From: Ornatilinea sp. | GTDB lineage: Bacteria > Chloroflexota > Anaerolineae > Anaerolineales > Anaerolineaceae | DNA: 63,160 nt | Direction: 5' to 3' | Assembly: GCA_018433975.1 (NCBI GenBank) | Contig: JAHDQE010000070.1 | Coordinates: 1-63,160 of the forward strand | Part shown: in pieces, positions 7,390-16,032 of the stretch | How the letters are laid out: each line of letters starts with the position of its first letter | How positions within the stretch are numbered: position 1 is the stretch's first letter | Program-made: the position numbers and the translations under genes | Notes under the pieces: model-generated | Seen by the model: only the letters and a program-made list of their open reading frames with translations | The model's database searches: none | Told to the model about the DNA's origin: nothing

Positions 7390-8493
7390 CTAAAGCAGCA
7401 TGGTGGGAATCACCTTTCCCTCCAGCGTCAGATATTCCCGCATGGCCTGGAGGGTCAGACAGGAGTGCGCGGGAAGGATGCACACCATATCTCCAATTTG
7501 AACGCGGTCAAAATCCGTCTCGCTTAATATCACGATGCCGTGCTCCTGAGAAAGGCGGCTGACAATTGCACCGTCCAGCGGACTGCCCCAGCCGTTTCCT
7601 CGCGGCAAAGACACCAAACCATAAGCAGTATTTCCATTCCATTCGAAAAGGTCCTTGGAGAGATGGATCGCGCCACCGTAGATCACAACTTCCCTGCGCT
7701 CCGGGTGTTTGGCAACCACCGGACATGCCAGCGCGACCGCAATCTCTTGCGCGGTGCAGGTCCCAACAACCAGCTGCTGCGCATCGTAAAACACAAAGTT
7801 GCCGGGGCGGATCTCATCCACTTCTCCCAGATGCGCGCATTTTGAACAGCCCGGCGTATCCCCAACGGATACTTCCAGCCGGAGTCCTTCCGTGCGCAGT
7901 TGGTTCCGGACCGCATTCATGCGGTTGACGCTTTCCTCGTAGATCTCACAAACCTGCTCCGGAGAGTCGGGGTGGTAGGTGTGGCCCGCATGGGTCAACA
8001 ACCCGCGGGGACGGAGCAAAGCGGCTTTCCGGATTTCCTCCAGCAGTTCCTGAACAGGTTGGGGATCATCCCAGGATAAGCCGGTGCGTTTGTTGCCAAC
8101 GTCAATTTTGATCCAGATATCCACCGGGGCGGTCAGGTGGTCGCGTAAGAAAGCCGCGCTCTCCGGCGATTCAACCAGTAATCCAAGATGGACCTGCTCG
8201 GCCAGAGCGTTAATGGCAAAAATCTCGCGCCAGTTCACCGGGAAAGCAATCAGGATGTCGTCCCATCCATTCGCCGCAAAATAAGCCGCCATATCCACGG
8301 AGGAAACCGTAATCGCGGTAACACCCTCCTCCCGGAACCATTCGCCAATTGCTGCGGATTGGTGAGTCTTAAAATGGGGTCGAAACCGGATGTGCTGTTC
8401 GCGGGCTTTGGCCGCCATGTGTTGAATGTTTTTTCGGGCTTGGCTTTCATCCAGAAGCAAAGTCGGTTTTTGAAGCGGTTCAAAAAGATTCAT
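7390..8493 (-). CDS. DSD1 / D-threonine aldolase-like PLP enzyme
   Basis: This is a fold-type III PLP enzyme of 367 residues, with an alanine-racemase-type N-terminal barrel and a C-terminal beta domain. RPHFKTHQ carries the PLP lysine (K42), and PAHSC (H343, C345) supplies the zinc pair of the D-serine dehydratase / D-threonine aldolase group. Members cleave or dehydrate D-3-hydroxy amino acids. It is the first gene of the minus-strand run and abuts the acyltransferase gene with no gap. Whether it is a dehydratase or an aldolase cannot be decided here. Confidence 0.85.
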   Translation of the reverse strand: MNLFEPLQKPTLLLDESQARKNIQHMAAKAREQHIRFRPHFKTHQSAAIGEWFREEGVTAITVSSVDMAAYFAANGWDDILIAFPVNWREIFAINALAEQVHLGLLVESPESAAFLRDHLTAPVDIWIKIDVGNKRTGLSWDDPQPVQELLEEIRKAALLRPRGLLTHAGHTYHPDSPEQVCEIYEESVNRMNAVRNQLRTEGLRLEVSVGDTPGCSKCAHLGEVDEIRPGNFVFYDAQQLVVGTCTAQEIAVALACPVVAKHPERREVVIYGGAIHLSKDLFEWNGNTAYGLVSLPRGNGWGSPLDGAIVSRLSQEHGIVILSETDFDRVQIGDMVCILPAHSCLTLQAMREYLTLEGKVIPTMLL

Positions 8494-8630
8494 AGTTTGC
8501 CCTCAATCTGTGCGGAAAGGATTCGTATCCCTGCATCCATTCTGCGGTTGTCTATGAGAATCTTCTCATCGTTATTAATTTTACTCCCGGTTTTACGGAT
8601 TGGATGCGGTGAATATTTATATGGACAGTA

Positions 8631-8659
8631 TTGCGCAATTAGAATAAATGTTCTATAAT
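8631..8659 (+). promoter_or_regulatory. Promoter for the radical SAM gene, placing the start near the ATG
   Basis: TTGCGC (8631-8636) and a perfect TATAAT (8654-8659) are 17 bases apart. Transcription from here would begin at about 8666, which is the ATG itself, so the message may be leaderless. Confidence 0.55.
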
Positions 8660-8665
8660 CAGAAT

Positions 8666-9856
8666 ATGAACGGCTTGGATAAAATCATTCACCTCAACCA
8701 ATATATGGAGTTTGAAATTACACGGGATGATCCACCGGAAGGAAGCGCCCACCCACTGTGCGCAAAACAGCCATTTAAAGAATATTCCGGCAAAGAGAAC
8801 AGCACCTCTCCGCAATCCTTTCCAATTCACATGGCAGCCGCCAATGGACGACGTGTGCCGATCCTGAAAACCATGCTGACTTCGGCCTGCGAGCGGAACT
8901 GCCGCTACTGTGTATTCAGCGCCCGGCGGGACTACAGGCGGGTCAGCTGCAAACCGGAGGAATTGGCCCAAACGGTGGATGATCTCTACCGGGGTAAGCT
9001 GGTGCAGGGTGCATTCCTCAGCTCCGGGTTGGCCGGTGGAGGCATCCGCACTCAGGACCGGCTCCTGGAAACGGCCGAAATTTTGCGGACTCGCTTGAAT
9101 TTTCAAGGTTATCTGCATCTCAAGATCATGCCGGGAGCAGAACGCGCTCAGGTGGAGCGCGCGTTGGAACTGGCAGACCGGGTTTCGATCAACCTGGAAG
9201 CGCCTTCCACGGATCGGCTGCGCGAACTGGCACCGGAGAAGATCTTTTTGGAAGAGCTTTTGCGCCCTTTACAGTGGATTGAAGAGATCCGCAGCAGCCG
9301 TTCTCCGGTCAAAGCCTGGAAGAACCGCTGGCCTTCAACCACCACGCAATTTGTAGTGGGCGGAACGGATGAAACGGACGCGGAATTTCTGAAGATATCC
9401 CGTTTTTTGCACCGCCGCCTGAATCTCAGACGGGTCTATTTCTCCGGCTTTCGCCCGGTAAGCGGAACCCCGCTGGAAGACCGGCTTTCGGTAAACCCCA
9501 TACGGGTGCATCGTCTTTATCAGGCCGCATTTTTGCTGCGGGATTACGGCTTTGACATGGAGGACTTTGCCTTCAGTGGCGAGGGAAACCTGCCGTTGGA
9601 GAACGACCCAAAATACACCTGGGCGCAGTCTCATCTCAGCCACAACCCAATTGAAATCAACCACGCCGATTTTAACCAGCTTCTGCGCGTCCCGGGAATT
9701 GGACCGGTTGGGGCCCAATCCATCCTGGCAGCCCGGCGGAAAGAGCGCCTGCGGTCCATCGAGAGCCTGAAAGCGCTGGGGGTCCGTACGGGCCGCGCCG
9801 TACCGTTTATTCTGCTGGATGGCAGAAGACCGCCGCAGCAGCTCAGCCTGTGGTAA
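8666..9856 (+). CDS. Radical SAM protein with C-terminal helix-hairpin-helix
   Basis: The protein has about 396 residues. CERNCRYC (C75, C79, C82) binds the radical-SAM iron-sulfur cluster. FLSSGLAGGG and YLHLKIMPGA follow in the barrel, and VPGIGPVGA with flanking helices (about 339-370) is a DNA-binding helix-hairpin-helix. This is the COG4277 type often annotated as a DNA modification/repair radical SAM protein and, in many genomes, paired with a uracil-DNA glycosylase; that partner is not here. ATG 8666 is chosen because an upstream in-frame ATG (8648) lies inside the promoter. The reaction is unknown. Confidence 0.88.
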   Translation: MNGLDKIIHLNQYMEFEITRDDPPEGSAHPLCAKQPFKEYSGKENSTSPQSFPIHMAAANGRRVPILKTMLTSACERNCRYCVFSARRDYRRVSCKPEELAQTVDDLYRGKLVQGAFLSSGLAGGGIRTQDRLLETAEILRTRLNFQGYLHLKIMPGAERAQVERALELADRVSINLEAPSTDRLRELAPEKIFLEELLRPLQWIEEIRSSRSPVKAWKNRWPSTTTQFVVGGTDETDAEFLKISRFLHRRLNLRRVYFSGFRPVSGTPLEDRLSVNPIRVHRLYQAAFLLRDYGFDMEDFAFSGEGNLPLENDPKYTWAQSHLSHNPIEINHADFNQLLRVPGIGPVGAQSILAARRKERLRSIESLKALGVRTGRAVPFILLDGRRPPQQLSLW

Positions 9857-9912
9857 GATGGCATTGGAATAATATCCCTGTTGTTTTCTTATCTTTAGCC
9901 AGGCTGTAAACC

Positions 9913-10275
9913 ATGGAATGGATCAGTTTTCACTTTATCGGCGAACCCATTGAGGTAATTTTTAATCAGGAACCCGTTTTTGAAAAGAAACCGCACCGTC
10001 CGGATGGTTTTATCTGGCGGAATGAGTCCTTCAATATTGTAAAAGCCCTGGGGGAATGGCAAGATTACCAGCGGCGGGGGAGGATGACACGCAATATGCG
10101 TCCCGAACATGCCGAGCGCGCCCGGCGGACGGGTTCGTGGGGCGTGGGAAGATTTTACTTCCGCGTGATGGTGGAAGACGGAAGGACCTTTGATCTTTAT
10201 TACGACCGGACGCCAAAGGGAGTAGATCAACGCAAAGGCGTCTGGATCCTCAAAGGTGAAATGAAACCCATATAA
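9913..10275 (+). CDS. DUF6504 family protein
   Basis: The 120-residue protein has the look of the DUF6504 family: an ISFHFIGEPIEVIF opening, a PHRPDGFIWR strand, a basic GRMTRNMR loop and the ending FDLYYDRTPKG. It has no membrane segment. It follows the radical SAM gene by 56 bases with no promoter seen, so it is probably in the same transcript, which ends at the strong hairpin at 10301. Function is unknown; a link to nucleic acid is suggested only by the neighbour. Confidence 0.75.
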   Translation: MEWISFHFIGEPIEVIFNQEPVFEKKPHRPDGFIWRNESFNIVKALGEWQDYQRRGRMTRNMRPEHAERARRTGSWGVGRFYFRVMVEDGRTFDLYYDRTPKGVDQRKGVWILKGEMKPI

Positions 10276-10300
10276 ACAGAAATAGAACAAGATTTTTTCC

Positions 10301-10336
10301 AAAAGGCTGGTTGAAACTCAAACCAGCCTTTTGGTT
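10301..10336 (+). terminator. Rho-independent terminator
   Basis: A perfect 12-bp stem AAAAGGCTGGTT / AACCAGCCTTTT with an 8-base loop follows the DUF6504 gene. Confidence 0.8.
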
Positions 10337-10381
10337 TATCAAATAAAAACAAAGAAAAAATAAATAAAATTAAATTAACTA

Positions 10382-10409
10382 TTGACAAAATTGATAAAAT
10401 AGCTAAAAT
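10382..10409 (+). promoter_or_regulatory. Strong promoter in an AT-rich leader
   Basis: TTGACA (10382-10387) and TAAAAT (10404-10409) are 16 bases apart, within about 130 bases that are almost entirely A and T. It lies 61 bases before the first gene of the DUF2089 operon. Confidence 0.65.
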
Positions 10410-10469
10410 AATATCAAGAATTAAAAAATTAATCTTAAAAATATTCAAAGTTTTGTAAGAAGGTTTATC

Positions 10470-10718
10470 ATGCATCCACAATTTTTGGAAGCGAAGCAAG
10501 ATTATCAGATTCATTTAGAAGACTGGCGGGAAAGACAAAAATTTCACCGGGCGGCTGTGCCCACGCACACCTCTCACAAACCGGACATCCGAACATACCT
10601 GGTTTATCCGGCTGATTTTCTAATTCTGCTGGGCTTACGTCTGAAAAGTTATGCAACCGGAAAATCCGGTTGGAGAAGCACCGAAGTTTCTCAGAAGTTC
10701 GGACCTTTGAAAATCTGA
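10470..10718 (+). CDS. 82-residue hypothetical protein, first gene of the DUF2089 operon
   Basis: ATG 10470 has AGAAGG six bases upstream and follows a good promoter. The product starts MHPQFLEAKQDYQIHLEDWR and has an amphipathic N-terminal helix, a hydrophobic YLVYPADFLILLGLRL stretch and a basic tail. No family is recognised. The next gene (DUF2089) starts 11 bases after its stop, so the two are probably translated from one message. It may be a partner or regulator of that protein. Confidence 0.6.
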   Translation: MHPQFLEAKQDYQIHLEDWRERQKFHRAAVPTHTSHKPDIRTYLVYPADFLILLGLRLKSYATGKSGWRSTEVSQKFGPLKI

Positions 10719-10729
10719 AAGGAGCAAGG

Positions 10730-11125
10730 ATGTATACACAATTATCAAAATGTCCGGTTTGCGGAGAAGATTTGACGGTCACCCGGCTGCACTGCCGGAA
10801 CTGCGACACCGCAGTAGAAGGGCACTTCCGCCAGGCAACCGGGCTATTTTCTCAACTGTCACAGGAGCAGCAGAACTTTATTCTGGCTTTTGTGCGCTGC
10901 GAGGGGCGGTTTACCCGCTTAGAGGAAGAATTAAATCTCTCGTATCCAACGCTTAGAAACCGGTTGAACGATGTGATCCAGAGTCTGGGTTTTGAACCAC
11001 GGAAGGAAGAAACTCCGGAGAGACTTTCTCCGGACAAGCGCAGTGAGATTTTGGATGAATTGGCACAGGGCAATATCACACCGGCAGAAGCGCAGCGCTT
11101 ACTGCGCGGTGAGGCCGCAGCATAG
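10730..11125 (+). CDS. DUF2089 family zinc-ribbon protein
   Basis: The 131-residue protein opens with a zinc ribbon (C8, C11, C22, C25: KCPVCGEDL and HCRNC). A helix-turn-helix-like region follows (LEEELNLSYPTLRNRLNDV), then a C-terminal GNITPAEAQRLL motif shared with SHOCT-like short domains. This is the DUF2089 layout, thought to be regulatory. ATG 10730 follows AAGGAGC, and the ribbon begins at once. Its C-terminal motif is echoed in the next gene, which suggests that the two act together. Confidence 0.85.
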   Translation: MYTQLSKCPVCGEDLTVTRLHCRNCDTAVEGHFRQATGLFSQLSQEQQNFILAFVRCEGRFTRLEEELNLSYPTLRNRLNDVIQSLGFEPRKEETPERLSPDKRSEILDELAQGNITPAEAQRLLRGEAAA

Positions 11126-11167
11126 AAGCTGCAAATTCATGTAAGGAAGAATCAGGAGTTAAAAAAG

Positions 11168-11572
11168 ATGGCTACAATTGAAGAAAAAATGCAAATTTTA
11201 AAAATGTTGGAAGAAGGAAAAATTACCGCAGATGAAGCTTCCGGACTGCTGGACGCATTGGACGACGATATTAAAACACCCAAAGAGTCCGGTTTTCGAG
11301 AGGATTTCCCGGATGCTTCCGGTGGCCGCAAGCCCCGCTGGTTCCGAGTCAGAGTAACTGATGCAGACACGGGCAACTCCAGGGTTAACGTCCGGCTGCC
11401 GATCGGAATGGTACGGGCGGGAATGAAGATGGGCATGCGCTTCACCCCCGAGGTAGAAGGCCTTGACATGGATGACCTGGCGCAAATCTTATCCTCCAAT
11501 GAATTATTGGGGAAATTTGTAGATGTCTACGATGATGAGGATGGAGAACATGTCGAGGTGTTCATCGAGTAG
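11168..11572 (+). CDS. SHOCT-like / YvlB-type protein
   Basis: The 134-residue protein begins with EEKMQILKMLEEGKITADEA..LLDAL, the short N-terminal domain found in YvlB/LiaX-like and SHOCT-like proteins. The rest is a beta-rich region with VRVTDADTGNSRVNVRLPIG and an acidic end. It follows the DUF2089 gene by 42 bases and is followed by a large hairpin, closing the operon. In Firmicutes such proteins relate to envelope stress; that role is only a possibility here. Confidence 0.8.
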   Translation: MATIEEKMQILKMLEEGKITADEASGLLDALDDDIKTPKESGFREDFPDASGGRKPRWFRVRVTDADTGNSRVNVRLPIGMVRAGMKMGMRFTPEVEGLDMDDLAQILSSNELLGKFVDVYDDEDGEHVEVFIE

Positions 11573-11590
11573 GTAAACTTATTTCCCCGG

Positions 11591-11640
11591 AATACCCCCC
11601 AATGGATGAAAACGTGTTTTCACCCATTGGGGGGTATATT
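11591..11640. terminator. Long near-perfect palindrome, bidirectional terminator
   Basis: ATACCCCCCAATGG and its complement CCATTGGGGGGTAT bracket a second inner stem TGAAAAC/GTTTTCA, giving about 22 paired bases with one mismatch. It lies between convergent genes. Confidence 0.7.
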
Positions 11641-11682
11641 GGGATAGAGCGGTACTGAGGAATTAAAAAAACGCTTTGAAAA

Positions 11683-12486
11683 TCAGAGCAGGAGAATGTT
11701 CGCAATCACAGCGATGGAAAAGATGGCCATCACGCCGACAGCAGAAACCCAGATCTGAGAAGCGGGGCGGTTATCTTCAAGCTGCAAACGGAAAGCGCTT
11801 TGATGCACGTGGAGGATGGGTCCGGCCAGCCAGGCATAGGCCAGTCCGCCAATCAAACCGCCTAAATGTCCCATGTTGTCGATACTCGCGGAGGTACCCA
11901 ACATCAGGTTGATCACAATAATCATGCCGATATTGCTGAGCATCCGTTGGGATTGCTGTTTTCCAAAGAGGGAGCGGTTTTGCAAGATAAAAACACCCTC
12001 CGCAGCGATCAGGCCAAAAATGGCCGTTGAAGCCCCCAGAGAATTGGCCGTTGTAAAGAGGAAGGAAAGCACATTCCCGGAAAAGCCCGCTACAATATAC
12101 AGCAGAAAAAACCGCATATGCCCATAATAGCGCTCCAAACTGCGGCCAATGGAATAGAGTGCGTACATATTAAAACCAATGTGTACGAGAGAGCCATGCA
12201 GCAGCAGCGGAGTAAACAGACGCCAGACCTGCCCCATTCGAATATATTGGTTGACCTTCATTCCCAAATTGGCCGGGTAATCAACACCAAATAACAGACC
12301 GCTGAGCATTTGAAGCAGGAAAAAAACAGTGGTTACAACCAGAATGGCGTAGGTGACAACCGGGCGTTGTGCAGGAAATTCAACCGGTATCCGGACGGGC
12401 TGGGGCTGCTGCGCGGGCGGTTGCTGGTTAACTGAACCGTCCATTCGAGAATTTTCGGAGTTCTCATCCATTGGTGAGAAGGTCAT
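11683..12486 (-). CDS. Rhomboid family intramembrane serine protease
   Basis: This is a 267-residue membrane protease. After a Pro/Gln-rich cytoplasmic tail (1-40) come six or so hydrophobic segments. HGSLVHIGFNMYAL holds the conserved His/Asn region, GASTAIFG the catalytic serine and MGHLGGLIGG the catalytic histidine. ATG 12486 overlaps the TGA of gmk by four bases (ATGA), so it is co-translated. Rhomboids cut membrane-anchored substrates; the substrate is unknown. Confidence 0.92.
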   Translation of the reverse strand: MTFSPMDENSENSRMDGSVNQQPPAQQPQPVRIPVEFPAQRPVVTYAILVVTTVFFLLQMLSGLLFGVDYPANLGMKVNQYIRMGQVWRLFTPLLLHGSLVHIGFNMYALYSIGRSLERYYGHMRFFLLYIVAGFSGNVLSFLFTTANSLGASTAIFGLIAAEGVFILQNRSLFGKQQSQRMLSNIGMIIVINLMLGTSASIDNMGHLGGLIGGLAYAWLAGPILHVHQSAFRLQLEDNRPASQIWVSAVGVMAIFSIAVIANILLL

Positions 12487-13127
12487 AGTGTGATCTTTCT
12501 GGGTTGAACACGAAGGTGCTCAACCTCAATAATCGCCTGAATTTTATCCACCGTTTCTTCCAGGCAATTTTCAGGGTTATAAACAATATAATTGAACTCC
12601 GGCAAATATTCCAGTTCTTGTTTAACGGTTTCCAGGCGCAGGCGCAGGCTCTCTTCCGTCTCGGTTTTACGATTTTCCAGGCGTCTGTACCACTCATTTT
12701 TATTGGTCGGCGCAAGAAAAATCAATGTAGCATCCTTGCAAAGTGAGCGGATCTTCTTTGCCCCCTGCACATCCAGCCGCATGATCACATCCTGGCCGCT
12801 TTGCATAGCCTCGCGTACTTGAGATTTGGGGACACCCTTATATTGGTCGTAGACATTGGCGTATTCCATAAGTTCATCTTGATCGATCATCCGTTCGAAA
12901 TCCTCTTTGGAGACAAAATAATAATCCACTCCATCAACTTCTCCTGCTCGAGGCGCGCGAGAAGTCGCTGTAACCACAAAATGAAGTCCTGGATCACGCT
13001 TGAGAAGTTGTTTAACCACAGCGTCTTTGCCAACTCCTGAGGGGCCGGAGATCACTACCAATAAGGGCGAAGGATTCAATAGATCAAAAGAGATGGAATC
13101 TTTGAGAATACCGGAGTTTTCAGTCAT
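12483..13127 (-). CDS. gmk: Guanylate kinase
   Basis: This enzyme phosphorylates GMP to GDP with ATP in purine salvage and synthesis. The P-loop is GPSGVGKD (28-35), ending in Asp where Ser or Thr is usual. The GMP-binding region has VTATSRAPRAGEVDGVDYYF, and RLDVQGAKKIR follows. At 214 residues it has normal length plus a short N-terminal extension. It is the first gene of a pair with the rhomboid protease. Confidence 0.93.
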   Translation of the reverse strand: MTENSGILKDSISFDLLNPSPLLVVISGPSGVGKDAVVKQLLKRDPGLHFVVTATSRAPRAGEVDGVDYYFVSKEDFERMIDQDELMEYANVYDQYKGVPKSQVREAMQSGQDVIMRLDVQGAKKIRSLCKDATLIFLAPTNKNEWYRRLENRKTETEESLRLRLETVKQELEYLPEFNYIVYNPENCLEETVDKIQAIIEVEHLRVQPRKITL

Positions 13128-13244
13128 TAAAAGATCTTTCCCTGAAGTTTAAGTTAGTTTTCAGCACCAGAGTAACAGCGCAATATGATTATAATTGATT
13201 ATTATTGAACCTTATCCTTAGTTTATCGAGTGGAGTGATGAATT

Positions 13245-13634
13245 ATGCCCAATTATGAGTTTCGCTGTTTAGATTGCAAACGCCGGTTTGAGGTCTATAT
13301 GCGTTACGCGGATTATGGGAAAAAGCCCGTTCCCTGCCCACACTGCAAAAGTGAAAACGTCCAAAGGAAAATTGGGCGAATCCGTGTTGCCCATAACCCC
13401 GAAAGTCGCCTGGAAAACCTGGCAGATCCCTCTAAATTGGCCGCTCTCGAAGATGACCCCCGCGCATTGGGAAGTATGATGCGCGAGATGAGCAACGAAA
13501 TGGGAGAGGATATGGGCTCCGAGTTTGATGAAGTAGTTGGCCGGCTGGAGGCAGGCCAGTCGCCGGAACAGATTGAAAAGGACCTCCCCGATTTCGGGGG
13601 AGACAGCGACGATCTGGGAGGAGCCGATTTTTAA
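13245..13634 (+). CDS. FmdB family zinc-ribbon protein
   Basis: The 129-residue protein has the FmdB-type ribbon MPNYEFRCLDC with C8, C11, C31 and C34 (CPHC). A disordered acidic C-terminal part follows, rich in Asp and Gly. These proteins are proposed regulators; the founding member is linked to formamidase and amidase genes, which are absent here. Its stop overlaps the stop of the convergent gene by four bases, so the genes share their 3' ends. Confidence 0.85.
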   Translation: MPNYEFRCLDCKRRFEVYMRYADYGKKPVPCPHCKSENVQRKIGRIRVAHNPESRLENLADPSKLAALEDDPRALGSMMREMSNEMGEDMGSEFDEVVGRLEAGQSPEQIEKDLPDFGGDSDDLGGADF

Positions 13635-14917
13635 GGCATCCCGGTTTGTGCTTTTTGCCGGGTTAAAATCTCTTGAAGCTGCTCGAAAGAGGTTACCTGT
13701 GCAATCCTCCGCAGGAAAACCGCCAGCGAATCGCTGTCCTTTCGCAGCTCCCGTACAGCAGGTCCCACCGGGTCGCTGCCCGCCGCACCGCCGGGCTCAT
13801 CCGCATATGCTCCATGGAACGCAAAATAAGCCTGATTGAGCTTCCGGATGCGGTAGCCGTTTGCTACAAACAACTGCCGCTGCTCTTCCATATAACTTTC
13901 CGCTTCCTCAATTTTCCCTTCTTTTAACAAGGCATCTACCGTCACCCGGGTTTCATGCATCTCCATCTGGAAATCAAATGGCGGGGGAGATGCTTCTTGC
14001 AGGTCATCTTCGGATGTTGAGGGGGTTTCAACCGCGGGTTCCGGCTCGGGAAGTTCTTCTGGGTAGTATTTCTCAAACAAAGTTTGCTGGATTTCCTTTC
14101 CCGACAGGTTCGCGGTGCTTTCATTGATGGTGCGCAGTTCAGGAGAAGTGTCGTAATTCCATCCCAGGGGGCGCAGGGTGAGATAGTTATGCGTCCATTC
14201 GTGGGAGATCACTTCAACCAGAAACGGAAAATTGGAGGTGGTGAGGATCATCGTGGGGTAAAGCCCCATTCCCCCAATGTTGACAACCAGAGCCGATACG
14301 TTTAATTCCGTTTGGACTTTCTCCTCTAAGTCCGTAATTTGATCGAGTGTTAAATCCGGCAGCAGCGAGATATTGGCATCCTGGCGGATTTCTCCGCGGG
14401 GAGAGACGATCAGAGCCAGGGGCAGCGGAGTGGAATGGAACAGCAGCGGCGGGATCGGTTGGCCACCGGGCGCAATCCCCATCTCGTACAGAGTTGCACT
14501 GACCTGTTGTTGGAGTATGGATTCTGCCAGAGGAGCTAGCTTATCCTGAAAATCAATTTGTTGATCCAGCTTTTCCAGGACAGGTGCAGCTGCTTCAGTC
14601 GCATTTTCTATAGAGGGGTCTGCATAAATCGTCTCAATCTCGGCTTCGGTCTGGTTGATCTGATCCACCAGAGAACGGTACTCGTTAACTGCGCCTTTTT
14701 GCACTTCTTCGTCCATGTAACGGGCAGGACTGAACGCAGCCTGAGCGGCTTTGACATACAGCGCGTTCAGGGTCCAATTGACGTAGTCAAACTCAATCTG
14801 CCGGGTAAAAGCGCGGATATGATCCAGTTCGTTTCCGGGAAGAAGGACACTGCGGCCCAACACCAACAAGCTGATCACAACAAGAATCGCGTTGCGGAGA
14901 ATAATGCGGAGACTCAT
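13631..14917 (-). CDS. Membrane-anchored HExxH protein, probable metallopeptidase
   Basis: The 428-residue protein starts with one hydrophobic segment (about 5-25), consistent with an uncleaved anchor and an outside domain. SHEWTHNYL at about 237 is an HExxH zinc motif, and INESTANLSG about 28 residues later could give a Glu ligand, the gluzincin layout. A Pro/Glu-rich stretch and coiled-coil-like helices follow. No standard family is recognised. It is transcribed alone and converges on fmdB. Zinc-protease activity is inferred from the motif only. Confidence 0.75.
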   Translation of the reverse strand: MSLRIILRNAILVVISLLVLGRSVLLPGNELDHIRAFTRQIEFDYVNWTLNALYVKAAQAAFSPARYMDEEVQKGAVNEYRSLVDQINQTEAEIETIYADPSIENATEAAAPVLEKLDQQIDFQDKLAPLAESILQQQVSATLYEMGIAPGGQPIPPLLFHSTPLPLALIVSPRGEIRQDANISLLPDLTLDQITDLEEKVQTELNVSALVVNIGGMGLYPTMILTTSNFPFLVEVISHEWTHNYLTLRPLGWNYDTSPELRTINESTANLSGKEIQQTLFEKYYPEELPEPEPAVETPSTSEDDLQEASPPPFDFQMEMHETRVTVDALLKEGKIEEAESYMEEQRQLFVANGYRIRKLNQAYFAFHGAYADEPGGAAGSDPVGPAVRELRKDSDSLAVFLRRIAQVTSFEQLQEILTRQKAQTGMP

Positions 14918-15017
14918 GATGCTTAAATGCTACTCCATTTGTATAAGAAAAACTTAAAAGTTTCTCCCATTCAGAGTCGAGTTCTGTTAATTTGTAAAGA
15001 TAATTTTTTCCTTTACT

Positions 15018-15614
15018 TTACTTGATGATCCGAAATGATAGATGCGTTACACCGGGGGACACTCTCACCCCTGTTCTTTCCAGTTCAATGGGTTCGATAC
15101 CAAGATACTCGAACAACCGTACACCCTGACCTAATAAAACAGGGACAAGATCAATATGGATTTCGTCCAGAAGACCGGATTTTAAACACTCCCGGGTGAT
15201 ATTTGCACCGCCCACACCGATATTCTTTTCTCCGGCAATTTTTCTGGCACTTTCAATGGCGCTTTCAATGCCATCCGTAACAAAGGTAAATGGCGATCCT
15301 TCGTAAGCCCATTCTTGGGGAACGGTATGGGTAACAACGACCACCGGCACACCCATCGGGTGTTTTCCTCCCCATGCACCGGCCACATCAAACATTCTGC
15401 GCCCCGATATGATCGCACCTGTGGATTGAATTGACTTTTCAAAATTCTCCGCACTCTCTGACGAGACCTTGAGATCAAAATCGGTATCACCACTTGATAA
15501 ATTAAGGTCTGTATCACCAAGTGACATCCATGCAAAAAGCCTCTGAATGTCATCATCCGGACCTGCAATAAAACCATCCAGCGACATACTGAAACCTGCA
15601 CCAATTGTTCCCAT
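15018..15614 (-). CDS. Dihydrofolate reductase / RibD C-terminal family protein
   Basis: The protein has 198 residues from ATG 15614 (MGTIGAGFSMSLDGFI), which has GAAAGGA eight bases upstream; the ATG at 15623 is too close to that site. SMSLDGFIAGPDDDI, the GRRMFD segment and IGVGGANI fit the RibD C-terminal-like fold that uses NADPH. Members of this orphan group (YyaP/YwjB type) have no fixed substrate. It stands alone. Confidence 0.85.
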   Translation of the reverse strand: MGTIGAGFSMSLDGFIAGPDDDIQRLFAWMSLGDTDLNLSSGDTDFDLKVSSESAENFEKSIQSTGAIISGRRMFDVAGAWGGKHPMGVPVVVVTHTVPQEWAYEGSPFTFVTDGIESAIESARKIAGEKNIGVGGANITRECLKSGLLDEIHIDLVPVLLGQGVRLFEYLGIEPIELERTGVRVSPGVTHLSFRIIK

Positions 15615-15623
15615 ATCCAGCAT

Positions 15624-16032
15624 CCTTTCGTATTCAAAACCTGAAGACTTAGCACCTCCTGTGCACTTTATATCATTTCTATTTTTTAAAATCTATATGG
15701 AATAAAAGGTTGTAAGGGTTCCATCCAAAAAGACAGATAAAGCATTCTATTTCTATATTTAATACGGAAGAGACAGGCGAAGACAGACAGCGTACCAACA
15801 AAACCGGTTGCGAATCAGGGATTTCACAGACTACTGGCACAGGATGAATGCCCATTTCAGACCTCAATTCGGTCCATCCTGTAAAAGGAGAACCTGTTCC
15901 CTCACCGGCAGCTTTTTTTAAAAATGGATTACAATTCTAGCATCTTTCTTTAAAATCATCTCTTTAAAGAGTGAATGGGTTGTAGCGGTTTTATTATTTT
16001 TTGAGTTGGGTGGCTTTTAGGCGAGGCGACTT
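15624..16032. other. Long intergenic region before the export operon
   Basis: About 400 bases have no supported gene and no clear hairpin or repeat. An A/T-rich stretch at about 15905-16010, with TTTAAAGAG, precedes the export operon and could hold its promoter, but no good -35/-10 pair stands out. Confidence 0.35.
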
